NCBI GenBank assembly: GCA_007692755.1
Contig: REBL01000137.1
Location: 1 to 64,000, forward strand
Direction of reading: 5' to 3'
Source: Nodularia sp. (in: cyanobacteria)
Lineage (GTDB): Bacteria > Cyanobacteriota > Cyanobacteriia > Cyanobacteriales > Nostocaceae
DNA: 64,000 nt
The notes beneath the pieces are model-generated. The model had not been told where the DNA came from and ran no database searches. It worked only from the letters and a program-made list of their open reading frames with translations. Shown piece after piece: positions 37,298 to 45,372 of this stretch. The stretch's first letter is position 1; each line of letters opens with the position of its first letter. Both the position numbers and the translations under genes were made by a program.

Positions 37298-38689
37298 ATG
37301 CGTGTTTGCGTAATTGGTACTGGTTACGTTGGTTTGGTTACAGGTGCTTGCTTGGCTCACATCGGGCATGATGTAATTTGTGTAGATAATAATGAAGAAA
37401 AAGTTAAATTAATGAAATCTGGGCAGTCCCCAATTTTTGAGCCGGGACTCTCAGAGATTATGCAGTCTGCCATTCAAGCAGAAAAAATCCATTTCACTAC
37501 AGATATTGCCGCCGGAGTAGCCCACGGGGAAGTTTTATTTATTGCTGTAGGCACACCACCTTTACCTACTGGCGAAAGTGATACCCGTTATGTGGAAGCT
37601 GTAGCTCGTGGTATAGGAGAAAATCTTAACGGTGGTTATAAGGTAATTGTCAATAAATCTACAGTTCCCATTGGTTCTGGTGACTGGGTACGCATGATTG
37701 TTTTGGATGGAATTGCGGAACGTCAGAAAACACTTGTCCCCGCAGGTGGAGTACCCAGTGATGAAAAATTACCAGAGGATTTAGCTCAATTTGATGTGGT
37801 CAGCAATCCAGAATTTTTGCGGGAAGGTTCAGCGGTTTATGACACCTTTAACCCAGATCGCATCGTTTTAGGCGGGAATAGTCAAAGAGCGATCGCTTTA
37901 ATGAAGGAACTGTACACGCCCATTGTAGAACGCCAGTATGCGGCTGATAAATCTTTACCACAAGTGCCTGTACTAGCTACAGACCTCAGTTCCGCAGAAA
38001 TGATCAAATACGCTGCTAACGCCTTTCTAGCCACCAAAATTAGCTTTATTAACGAAGTTGCTAATATTTGCGATCGCGTCGGTGCTGACGTTACCCAAGT
38101 AGCAAAAGGCATTGGTTTAGATTCCCGCATTGGGAACAAGTTTTTAAACGCTGGTATTGGTTGGGGTGGTTCCTGCTTCCCGAAAGATGTTTCCGCACTG
38201 ATTCACACTGCTGATGATTATGGCTATGAAGCCCAGATTATGAAAGCTGCTGTCAGTGTCAACGAACGCCAACGGCTGATTGCTTTGGAAAAACTCCAGC
38301 AAGTTCTCAAAATTCTCAAAGGTAAAACTGTCGGACTTCTGGGTTTAACCTTCAAGCCAGATACCGATGATATGCGGGATGCGCCAGCACTCAACTTGAT
38401 TGAGCAGCTGAACCGATTGGGAGCTAAAGTCAAAGCTTACGACCCCATTGTTTCTCAAACAGGTTTACGTCATGGTCTGACAGGCGTGTTAGTGGAAACA
38501 GACGCAGAAAGGCTGGCTGATGGTTGCGACGCTTTGGTATTAGTCACCGAATGGCAGCAGTTCAGCAGTTTAGATTACACTAAGATGGCAAAATTAATGA
38601 CCCATCCTGTAATCATTGATGGTCGAAACTTCCTCGACCCTGAAAGTATGGTTAGGGCTGGTTTCCAATATGTCGGTGTGGGACGATAA
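37298..38689 (+). CDS. ugd: UDP-glucose 6-dehydrogenase
   Basis: A 463-residue enzyme making UDP-glucuronate from UDP-glucose with two NAD+. The NAD motif is GTGYVGLVTGACLA; NPEFLREGSAV and the nucleophilic cysteine in GWGGSCFPKD are intact, and LLGLTFKPDTDDMRDAPAL belongs to the C-terminal domain. GAGG precedes the ATG at 37298. It works with the decarboxylase encoded upstream. Confidence 0.95.
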   Translation: MRVCVIGTGYVGLVTGACLAHIGHDVICVDNNEEKVKLMKSGQSPIFEPGLSEIMQSAIQAEKIHFTTDIAAGVAHGEVLFIAVGTPPLPTGESDTRYVEAVARGIGENLNGGYKVIVNKSTVPIGSGDWVRMIVLDGIAERQKTLVPAGGVPSDEKLPEDLAQFDVVSNPEFLREGSAVYDTFNPDRIVLGGNSQRAIALMKELYTPIVERQYAADKSLPQVPVLATDLSSAEMIKYAANAFLATKISFINEVANICDRVGADVTQVAKGIGLDSRIGNKFLNAGIGWGGSCFPKDVSALIHTADDYGYEAQIMKAAVSVNERQRLIALEKLQQVLKILKGKTVGLLGLTFKPDTDDMRDAPALNLIEQLNRLGAKVKAYDPIVSQTGLRHGLTGVLVETDAERLADGCDALVLVTEWQQFSSLDYTKMAKLMTHPVIIDGRNFLDPESMVRAGFQYVGVGR

Positions 38690-38805
38690 CAGTTAACAGT
38701 TATCAGTTAACAGTTGACAGTTGACAGTTGACGGTTAGGAGTCAAAAGAAATAATTGGTTCTAAGTCCCCCACTATCAAACTTTGCTCACTGATAACTGA
38801 TAACT
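38690..38805. repeat. CAGTTAACAGTTGA heptamer repeats with inverted partner
   Basis: CAGTTAA/CAGTTGA units repeat about seven times at 38695-38734. An inverted AACTGATAACTGATAACTG run at about 38785-38805 could pair with them. The block sits between convergent ugd and DUF2993 genes and is a typical cyanobacterial short tandem repeat that may also halt transcription from both sides. Confidence 0.65.
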
Positions 38806-38808
38806 GAT

Positions 38809-39603
38809 TTAAGGGTTACTAGGGATATGTTCTATTTCGGCATAACCACTGAAAACTAAATTTTTCCCTTCTGTTTCTAAACGATTCAGTCGCATTTTTA
38901 CGCCATCAAGGTCAAAGCGATCCAAATCAACCATATTATCTAAAATTTCCGCCAGCGCCATACTCAATGTTTGGGAGATTTCCCGTTGTGCTTCTGGTAT
39001 TGAGTCAAGCTCAATTTGGGGGTTTTTAAAGGAAATCCGTCGCCGTCTTTCTACAGCTACAGTCATCACCATGCTTAGTGGGATGATTTCGCCATTATTT
39101 AAATCTGCTTTAGCTACAATCCGCAGATGATTTTCTGCTAAAAGTTCTACTTTAATATCGATAAAGGAAACCGGTGTACCGCCTGAGATTTCTGTCAAGG
39201 AGGGTACTGTGAGGTTAACCAGGTGCTGTGTCACTAGTTTGGCATTGAAGGCTTGGTTAATGCCTGCTTCTGATAGTATGACGTTAGCGATCGCTTGGGT
39301 GGGTTGCTTGAGGTTGAGCTTACCACTCAGAACCGCACCGAAGTCAATAGCAACCGCATCGGTTTCAAAGGACATTTCCTCGACCAAAAAATCTTTACGA
39401 ATCACCAAGCCAGTACCGCTCATTTTAAAGCTATCAATGCTGCCTTGCAACAGTTTGCTGGAGGGATAGCAGCGCACAAAGACTTCTACTGACTTGCTTT
39501 GGGTAAACAAGTGGCGAATCGTTTGGCTAGCGACTGTGTTTAGCATTCGCTCTCCCCAATCTGTGCCTTGAGAATCTTTTAAACCAGTAAGTCCGCCGAA
39601 CAT
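38809..39603 (-). CDS. DUF2993 (LmeA-like phospholipid-binding) protein
   Basis: A 264-residue protein when started at MFGGLTGLKD (39603). The DUF2993 pattern is clear: RHLFTQSKSVEVFVRCYPSS, KLLQGSIDSFKMSGTGLVI, then FETDAVAIDFGAVLSGKLNL and TQAIANVILSEAGINQAFN. Mycobacterial LmeA of this family binds phosphoinositides; the cyanobacterial role is unknown. No signal peptide is visible with this start. A longer form to 39681 lacks a ribosome site and adds 26 residues without family similarity. Confidence 0.8.
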   Translation of the reverse strand: MFGGLTGLKDSQGTDWGERMLNTVASQTIRHLFTQSKSVEVFVRCYPSSKLLQGSIDSFKMSGTGLVIRKDFLVEEMSFETDAVAIDFGAVLSGKLNLKQPTQAIANVILSEAGINQAFNAKLVTQHLVNLTVPSLTEISGGTPVSFIDIKVELLAENHLRIVAKADLNNGEIIPLSMVMTVAVERRRRISFKNPQIELDSIPEAQREISQTLSMALAEILDNMVDLDRFDLDGVKMRLNRLETEGKNLVFSGYAEIEHIPSNP

Positions 39604-39888
39604 GAAGTTTTGGATCTCTAGAAGTTCTTTATACTTTTGTAACAAATCGTGAAGAATACAGCAAGCGATCGCCAGATTCATTTTGCTGATGGTGAGATGA
39701 GCGATCGCTGATGAGTGATATTTTAGTGTGTCATATATTACATTATTATATCCCAGAGGCTCAAATTCTTGTTGTTCACGAATCGATTCAACGTCAAAAT
39801 ATTAATTATGGATTGGGTTTTAGTTAAGAGTGCAGATTTCAGGACGTAACACTCAACCCTAAACCGCAAATGATACAGAGGAACAACG

Positions 39889-40536
39889 GTGGTTACATTA
39901 CAACTGCGCCAAATTGATGTTCAACCAGGACAATGTTTGATATTACGCGAGATTAATTGGGAAGAATTTGAAGCAATTTTAGAAGAATTGGGAGAACATC
40001 GCGGTGCGCGAGTTGCTTACTATCAGGGAGTGTTAGAAATTCGGATGCCGTTGCCAGAACATGAAAAAGCTAAGATAATAATTGGCGAATTTGTGAAAAT
40101 TTTGCTTGATGAATTAGAAATAGACTGGGAACCTTATGGTTCGACCACATTTAAGCGTCAAGAAATGTTCGCAGGTTTAGAACCAGATGATTGTTTTTAT
40201 ATTCAAAATGCAGCGCGAATGATCGGTAAAAATCGACTGAATTTATCAGTTGATCCGCCTCCAGATTTAGCGGTTGAAATAGACGTAACCTCAAAGACTC
40301 AACTTTCAGCTTATGTGGCGTTGGGTGTTCCTGAACTTTGGTGTTATGCAGATAGTCAATTGCAGATTTTTCTGTTACGTGAAGGTGAGTATGTGCAGGT
40401 AGAAAATAGCCCCACATTTGGAGATTTGCCTGTAATTGAGGGGATTTTACAATTTTTGAAGTTGAGCGAGATAGAGGGTGCTAGTGCAGCGCGGCGAGCT
40501 TTTCGGCAGTGGGTGCGTTCTCTTTTAGAGAGATGA
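39889..40536 (+). CDS. Uma2 family (DUF820) putative endonuclease
   Basis: A 215-residue PD-(D/E)XK-like protein with the Uma2 layout: GVLEIRMPLPEHE, DDCFYIQNA, and the catalytic-looking PPPDLAVEIDVTSKTQLSAY followed by LGVPELWCY. The start is GTG at 39889 behind AGAGGAA. These proteins are expanded in cyanobacterial genomes. Nuclease activity is predicted from fold and is seldom tested, so the target is unknown. Confidence 0.85.
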   Translation: MVTLQLRQIDVQPGQCLILREINWEEFEAILEELGEHRGARVAYYQGVLEIRMPLPEHEKAKIIIGEFVKILLDELEIDWEPYGSTTFKRQEMFAGLEPDDCFYIQNAARMIGKNRLNLSVDPPPDLAVEIDVTSKTQLSAYVALGVPELWCYADSQLQIFLLREGEYVQVENSPTFGDLPVIEGILQFLKLSEIEGASAARRAFRQWVRSLLER

Positions 40537-40668
40537 GTAGCATCGAATTTAAGCGAGAAATTTAGTTAGAGAAATCGTTCTAGTCATTTCTGTCATTACT
40601 AGTATTATCAGCTGTTGGATGGGAATACTTAAAGAAGGTTATCAGAAAACTTCTCACCACTACAGAAA

Positions 40669-42822
40669 ATGACATATCCCAATATTATAGAACTTGCAAA
40701 GCAGGGTGATACAGATGCGATCGCTTATTTTCTTAACCAATCCTTAAACTGCCCAGACATTCCCAAAGTCTCGATTAAACAGGATTGTCTGAAAGTAGTC
40801 TTGGAGTCAGCCGCAGTTCCACAACAAGCTGAACTCTTACCAATAATCATTAGAGAAATAACGTATTTAAACCTAGCATTTATTAAGACAGTCAAAGTTT
40901 ACGGAAAACAAATCAAAACTTTTGATCCAGCTTGGAATCATAAATTTTATCTACGGTCGGAGCAGAGATCAGATTTTTCAACATCCAGCAAATCTGAAAA
41001 TAAAAGACAGTCATCGACTTCCAAGCTACAGATGCCTATGGATAAAGTATCTCAAGCTGAATTTGAAGAGGCTTTAGAACAATGCTCACAAACAGCTAAC
41101 TTTGCTTATGATATCAGTCTAGAGTATGTGAAAAAAACAAAACTAATTATCGAAAATTTGAACTCTAATATCAGAAAAAGTAGTGGCTATCTATTGAGTA
41201 AGAAAGATGCTAATAAATTTGAATTTGCTGGGGCATTAAACCAGATACAGTCAAATATTAAAAGACTATCTCAAGAAAGTTTGGAAGATTTAGTGAGTTC
41301 TTTAGATACAAAAACAAAATATCTGAAAACTTTTACAATTTCTCTATTTGGTAGAACCAAAGCAGGTAAAAGCACATTACGGGAAACACTCACTCGCGGT
41401 AATGGTAGCACAATTGGTAAAGGCTCACAGCGCACAACCAGAGACATTAAAGAATATAATTGGCAAGGTTTACGCTTACTTGATACACCTGGAATTGAGG
41501 CTTATAAAGGTGATGATGACACAAAAAAAGCTAATGATGTAATTGATCAATCTGATATAGTTCTATTTTTAACGAGTGATGATTCTGTACAACCTGGGGA
41601 ATTTGAAGCAATGGCACAGTTACAGAAAATTAGTAAATACTTTGCTGTAATTCTCAATATCAAGCATGATATTTCTAATGGGTTAGAAGATTTAGAGATG
41701 TTTATTGATATACCAGAAATGGTATTTGATCAAGATAGGTTATCACAACATAAACATCATATCCACAATCACATTCAAGAATTTTTGAAGTTAGATGATG
41801 TCGATATAACTTGTATTCATGCTCAAGCAGGTTTTTTAAGTACGAAGGAAGAATATCAAGAGTATAGCAGTCAACTTTGGGAATTGAGCAAAATAGAAAA
41901 ATTATACTCCTTAATTACATATCAAATTTATGCAAACGGTCAAAATTTGCGATTATCAACTTTCTCTGATAGCTTAATCAAATTAATATCAGAAATTTAT
42001 CAAAAATTATATGTCGCCAAGGAAGAATTAGATAAGCAACGAAACTTAATGGGAGAACAAAAGCAAAAACTCAGAAAGATATTTGATGAAATCAGAGCAG
42101 AAGGTAATCTGAAAATGAAATTTCAATGTGAGTCTTTATATAATCCAATAGAAAAGCAAATAGGTACTTTTGTTGATAAATATGCAGAAACTGATATTGA
42201 ATCCAGAAAAAAAGAATGGCAGAGAATAGTTAATCAAAAACATATTGAAGCCATGATGAAAGGTGTCATAAATGAAATATTTTTAGATTCAAAGGAAAAA
42301 CTAAAGGAGTTTGAGCAAGAATATGAATATGATGTCAATAATATCAAGATTGACCTAGAAAACTTGAACATTCGTGATATTCGTCAGGATGATACAGGAA
42401 AGTGGATAAAACGTGCTGGTGTAGCTATTGGTGCTGTTGGGGCAGCTGCTTTTGTAGCAGCAAATTGGTGGAATCCAGGTGGTTGGGTTGTTGCAGCAGG
42501 ATGGTTTACTACAGCTGCTGGTATGGGGGCTGGTTTTGCAGGTGACTGGAAAAGTAGGGAAGATGATAAAAATTCCACAAAGAATAAAGAAGAAGAAAAA
42601 GATTATTTGAGAAAACAGGTTAAGAAAAATGAACAAGCAACTATTAAATCCTCTCAGGATTGCTTGGAGACAAATATCAAACAATACCAAAATCAAACTT
42701 TAGAACAGGTTGATGTATACATCAAGGGTTTATTTGCAATAATTAAAGACTTAGATCACGCTATTGGTCAAATAATCAAAATTAAGCAAGACATTGACAG
42801 CGATTTTTCCAACTCAAAGTAA
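40669..42822 (+). CDS. Dynamin-like GTPase A (membrane-associated)
   Basis: A 717-residue large GTPase. It has an N-terminal helical region; G1 FGRTKAGKST from residue 227; a G2 threonine in QRTTRDI; G3 LLDTPGIEAY; and a G4-like NIKHD. A long helical/coiled stalk follows, then a hydrophobic hairpin (VAIGAVGAAAFVAANWW, VVAAGWFTTAAGMGAGFAG) that resembles a membrane-insertion paddle, then a coiled tail. This is the layout of bacterial dynamin-like proteins. A second GTPase gene follows after 21 bases. Membrane remodelling or stress/phage defence are possible roles (inference). AT-rich codon use sets it apart from neighbours. Confidence 0.8.
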   Translation: MTYPNIIELAKQGDTDAIAYFLNQSLNCPDIPKVSIKQDCLKVVLESAAVPQQAELLPIIIREITYLNLAFIKTVKVYGKQIKTFDPAWNHKFYLRSEQRSDFSTSSKSENKRQSSTSKLQMPMDKVSQAEFEEALEQCSQTANFAYDISLEYVKKTKLIIENLNSNIRKSSGYLLSKKDANKFEFAGALNQIQSNIKRLSQESLEDLVSSLDTKTKYLKTFTISLFGRTKAGKSTLRETLTRGNGSTIGKGSQRTTRDIKEYNWQGLRLLDTPGIEAYKGDDDTKKANDVIDQSDIVLFLTSDDSVQPGEFEAMAQLQKISKYFAVILNIKHDISNGLEDLEMFIDIPEMVFDQDRLSQHKHHIHNHIQEFLKLDDVDITCIHAQAGFLSTKEEYQEYSSQLWELSKIEKLYSLITYQIYANGQNLRLSTFSDSLIKLISEIYQKLYVAKEELDKQRNLMGEQKQKLRKIFDEIRAEGNLKMKFQCESLYNPIEKQIGTFVDKYAETDIESRKKEWQRIVNQKHIEAMMKGVINEIFLDSKEKLKEFEQEYEYDVNNIKIDLENLNIRDIRQDDTGKWIKRAGVAIGAVGAAAFVAANWWNPGGWVVAAGWFTTAAGMGAGFAGDWKSREDDKNSTKNKEEEKDYLRKQVKKNEQATIKSSQDCLETNIKQYQNQTLEQVDVYIKGLFAIIKDLDHAIGQIIKIKQDIDSDFSNSK

Positions 42823-42843
42823 TTAGCACAGGAGACTCAAGGG

Positions 42844-44508
42844 ATGTTGAAGTTTACATTTAATGAAGCATCAAAGAAAGTTAATCAACTTTGCCAAGAG
42901 ACAATAGATATTCTTGCAAATCGCACAGAGGATGAAATCAAAAACTTAGTTGATGATTTTGAAAGCTTTTGGCAAGGAGAATATCAACAGCAAAAAAAAC
43001 TATCTATTGCTTTTATCGGACAGTATAATGCTGGCAAATCTACTCTCATTAAAGCTTTAACTGGAGATACAAAAGTTAAAATTAGTGCCGAAATATGTAC
43101 TGATAAAGTTACAGAATATGCTTGGCAAAATGTTTTAGTGCTAGACACACCAGGAATTTATGCAGGTAATATAGAACATGATGCAATAACACTAGAAAAA
43201 ATCTCAAAATGTGATTTACTTGTATTTGTAGTTCCCAATGAGTTATTTAATCCCCAAGGCGCAGAATTTTTTCAAACAGTAGCCAACAAAATGCAAAGAG
43301 TTGGTCAGATGGTGTTAGTAGTAAATAAAATGAGTCGTGAATCAGGTAGTGCTGAAGACTTGCTACCAACAATTATGCAAGTTATAGAACCATACCATCC
43401 CAATGATTTCTATACCTGTTTTATTGATGCTGATTCTTTTCTCAAAGCTCAAGATCCTAAATACATAAAATACCAAACATCTTTACTTACCAAATCCAAG
43501 TTTGATAATTTTCGTGATTCTCTGCAAAAGCTAATTGAAATAAATGAACTTTCAGCAAGGTTAGTTACTCCTCTACATCGCGCGGTTGATATGCTTGATA
43601 AAGGATTGCTTTTTTTTAATCCAGATGAGCGAATTACCCATAATTTATTAGAACTATTACGACGCAAGAAAGTTTTAATACAAGCATCTCAAACCAGAAA
43701 TAGAAACGCTTATCGTTCTGAATTAAATAAACTTGAGCATGAAATCATCATGCTTAGTGAAAGGATAGCCAGTAAAATTGATGGACACCACAAGGAAGAA
43801 GAAATAAAAGAAGACCTAGAGAAAGTCACACAGGAAATTACAGTTTTATCAGAAAAGACTTGCAAAAACGTTCAATCTAGTTTAAAAAGTGAATTAGAAA
43901 ATCTGAAATCTAAACTGCAAGAACTAGAAAACTCTTTACTAGGTCGAACTTTAGCAGAAGAGTTAGAGATAGATTTAGTAGATGCTAAAAGAGTTAATCA
44001 CCCGAATATAAGTCATAAAATAGGCAAATCTATACTAGAACAACAAGGTGGTAAATTTTTTCAGGGAATTAGTAAGTTATCATCCAAAGTATCCAGAAAC
44101 ATAGTTTATGATGTAGGTAAATTTATAGGTATTAAATTTAAACCTTGGGGGGCTTTTAAGGCAGCTAAGTTTATTAGGGGTTTAAGTCCAGTATTTGCTG
44201 TGGGTGGGGTAATATTTGATGCTGCTATGACAGCTAAAGAAGAACAAGAACAGCAAGAAAATCAGCGTAAGTTACTTGAAGCTAGAGCGCAAGTAAGAGA
44301 AGAGTTCAGAAACTTAGCTGAGGAAATGCGAAAAGAGTATGAGTTAAATATTGAAGAAGCTTTAATTTTGTACGATGAAGAATTAAATGATATTGAAGCT
44401 AAACAAAAAGACTTGAGCAATTTTGAGCAGTCGAAAGTTGAGATATTAATTCAAATTGAGAATAAACGTCAGGAAATAAAGCAGGAGATCAGACGATTAA
44501 TCAAGTAG
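42844..44508 (+). CDS. Dynamin-like GTPase B
   Basis: A 554-residue partner of the GTPase encoded 21 bases upstream, with a GGAG ribosome site. G1 is GQYNAGKST (residues 59-67), G2 is in EICTDKV, G3 is LDTPGIYAG and G4 reads NKMS where NKxD is usual. From about 260 the protein is coiled coil, with a weakly hydrophobic stretch (WGAFKAAKFIRGLSPVFAVG) near 440 and a highly charged helical C-terminus. The pairing of two different dynamin-like proteins recalls LeoA/LeoBC-type and DynA/DynB-type tandem systems, but I cannot assign it to one. Confidence 0.8.
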   Translation: MLKFTFNEASKKVNQLCQETIDILANRTEDEIKNLVDDFESFWQGEYQQQKKLSIAFIGQYNAGKSTLIKALTGDTKVKISAEICTDKVTEYAWQNVLVLDTPGIYAGNIEHDAITLEKISKCDLLVFVVPNELFNPQGAEFFQTVANKMQRVGQMVLVVNKMSRESGSAEDLLPTIMQVIEPYHPNDFYTCFIDADSFLKAQDPKYIKYQTSLLTKSKFDNFRDSLQKLIEINELSARLVTPLHRAVDMLDKGLLFFNPDERITHNLLELLRRKKVLIQASQTRNRNAYRSELNKLEHEIIMLSERIASKIDGHHKEEEIKEDLEKVTQEITVLSEKTCKNVQSSLKSELENLKSKLQELENSLLGRTLAEELEIDLVDAKRVNHPNISHKIGKSILEQQGGKFFQGISKLSSKVSRNIVYDVGKFIGIKFKPWGAFKAAKFIRGLSPVFAVGGVIFDAAMTAKEEQEQQENQRKLLEARAQVREEFRNLAEEMRKEYELNIEEALILYDEELNDIEAKQKDLSNFEQSKVEILIQIENKRQEIKQEIRRLIK

Positions 44509-44523
44509 TGCAATACCTGCGGT

Positions 44524-44543
44524 AGTCTGCGTCTACGCAGACT
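44524..44543. terminator. Hairpin between convergent GTPase and hicAB operons
   Basis: AGTCTGCG-TCTA-CGCAGACT is a perfect 8-bp stem, 15 bases after the GTPase B stop and 4 bases from the hicB stop on the other strand. It is a likely bidirectional transcription stop. A similar AGTCCGC/GCGGACT hairpin occurs at 58945. Confidence 0.6.
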
Positions 44544-44547
44544 CTAA

Positions 44548-44769
44548 TCATGAGGCTTTATAATAAATTGCAGGGCGGTATCTCGGTTCTGGTATTGGTT
44601 TACCTTCAATTTTGGCAGCTTCTAACCATACTGCTTTTGCTTGTAATACTTCACTAAGTGCTTCTTCTTCAGTCGAACCAAATGCCGAACAATATTTTAG
44701 ATCAGGAATATCAGCTATATACCCATTATCTTCTTCACTGTAGAAAATATTAATGTGATAGTGTTTCAT
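44548..44769 (-). CDS. hicB: HicB-family antitoxin
   Basis: A 73-residue HicB core: INIFYSEEDNGYIADIPDL, then SAFGSTEEEALSEVLQAKAV and a short tail GKPIPEPRYRP. It lacks a helix-turn-helix, so it may rely on the AbrB-type protein encoded first in the operon for DNA binding (inference). Its ATG overlaps the hicA stop by one base (TAATG), showing translational coupling. Confidence 0.88.
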   Translation of the reverse strand: MKHYHINIFYSEEDNGYIADIPDLKYCSAFGSTEEEALSEVLQAKAVWLEAAKIEGKPIPEPRYRPAIYYKAS

Positions 44770-45023
44770 TATTCATCCTCCAAAGTGAGTGCATATTCTT
44801 CAACTAAAATCATCAATTGACGGACTTGATACGGAACAGATTTGCCGTTTCGATTTTGGAGATTAACAAGCTCAGGGATATCAGGATGAGTAAAAATGTG
44901 ATGACTCCCATTAACTCTTGATAGAGTAAATCCAAAAGCTTCAACCAAAGCAACTATTTCATTAAAATGAATATTTTTAGAACCAGAAAGAACTTTTTCT
45001 AGTAATTTACGCTTTTTCGACAT
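44769..45023 (-). CDS. hicA: HicA-family toxin (mRNA interferase)
   Basis: An 84-residue HicA-type protein: FNEIVALVEAFGFTLSRVNG, then SHHIFTHPDIPELVNLQ with the catalytic SHH histidine, and YQVRQLMILVEEYAL. It is slightly longer than usual. It lies 3 bases after the AbrB-type gene and overlaps hicB, giving the order abrB-hicA-hicB. Confidence 0.87.
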   Translation of the reverse strand: MSKKRKLLEKVLSGSKNIHFNEIVALVEAFGFTLSRVNGSHHIFTHPDIPELVNLQNRNGKSVPYQVRQLMILVEEYALTLEDE

Positions 45024-45026
45024 TGA

Positions 45027-45290
45027 TTAATCCTGTGTGCGGCGTTCCTGGATGAGTTCATCTACCAAGTTTCTATCCGGGGATTTATCTTTTAATAAAC
45101 CTCTTAACTTTTTAACTTGTTGTTTAAGGCTGACTAATTGAATTTTGCCACTATCTTGAAGTGTTAGAATCAGGCGATCGCCTGATTCTAAATTTAGTTT
45201 TTCTTGTATTTCTTTAGGTAAAGTTAAACGTCCTTCTGGTTCAATATCAAGTGTAAATTGTTGAGGAATTGATGAATTAGCAAGTGTCAT
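45027..45290 (-). CDS. AbrB/MazE (SpoVT-type) DNA-binding protein
   Basis: An 87-residue protein. Swapped-hairpin DNA-binding motif DIEPEGRLTLPKEIQEKLNL, then GDRLILTLQDSGKIQLVSL. The C-terminus (VKKLRGLLKDKSPDRNLVDE) looks like the toxin-binding tail of VapB-type antitoxins, yet no VapC follows; a HicA-HicB pair does. It probably represses the operon and may be an antitoxin displaced from its own toxin. Confidence 0.85.
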   Translation of the reverse strand: MTLANSSIPQQFTLDIEPEGRLTLPKEIQEKLNLESGDRLILTLQDSGKIQLVSLKQQVKKLRGLLKDKSPDRNLVDELIQERRTQD

Positions 45291-45372
45291 AGCTGAATCT
45301 TCCCTTGTGTTACACGTATTTATATTTTATCAACACTCTCAGCAATTCTTGTTTTATTGGGGTGAGGTTTGA

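Noticed and set aside
38690-38805. CRISPR array
   Set aside because: The repeats are contiguous 7-mers without spacers, typical cyanobacterial short tandem repeats. No cas genes are present.
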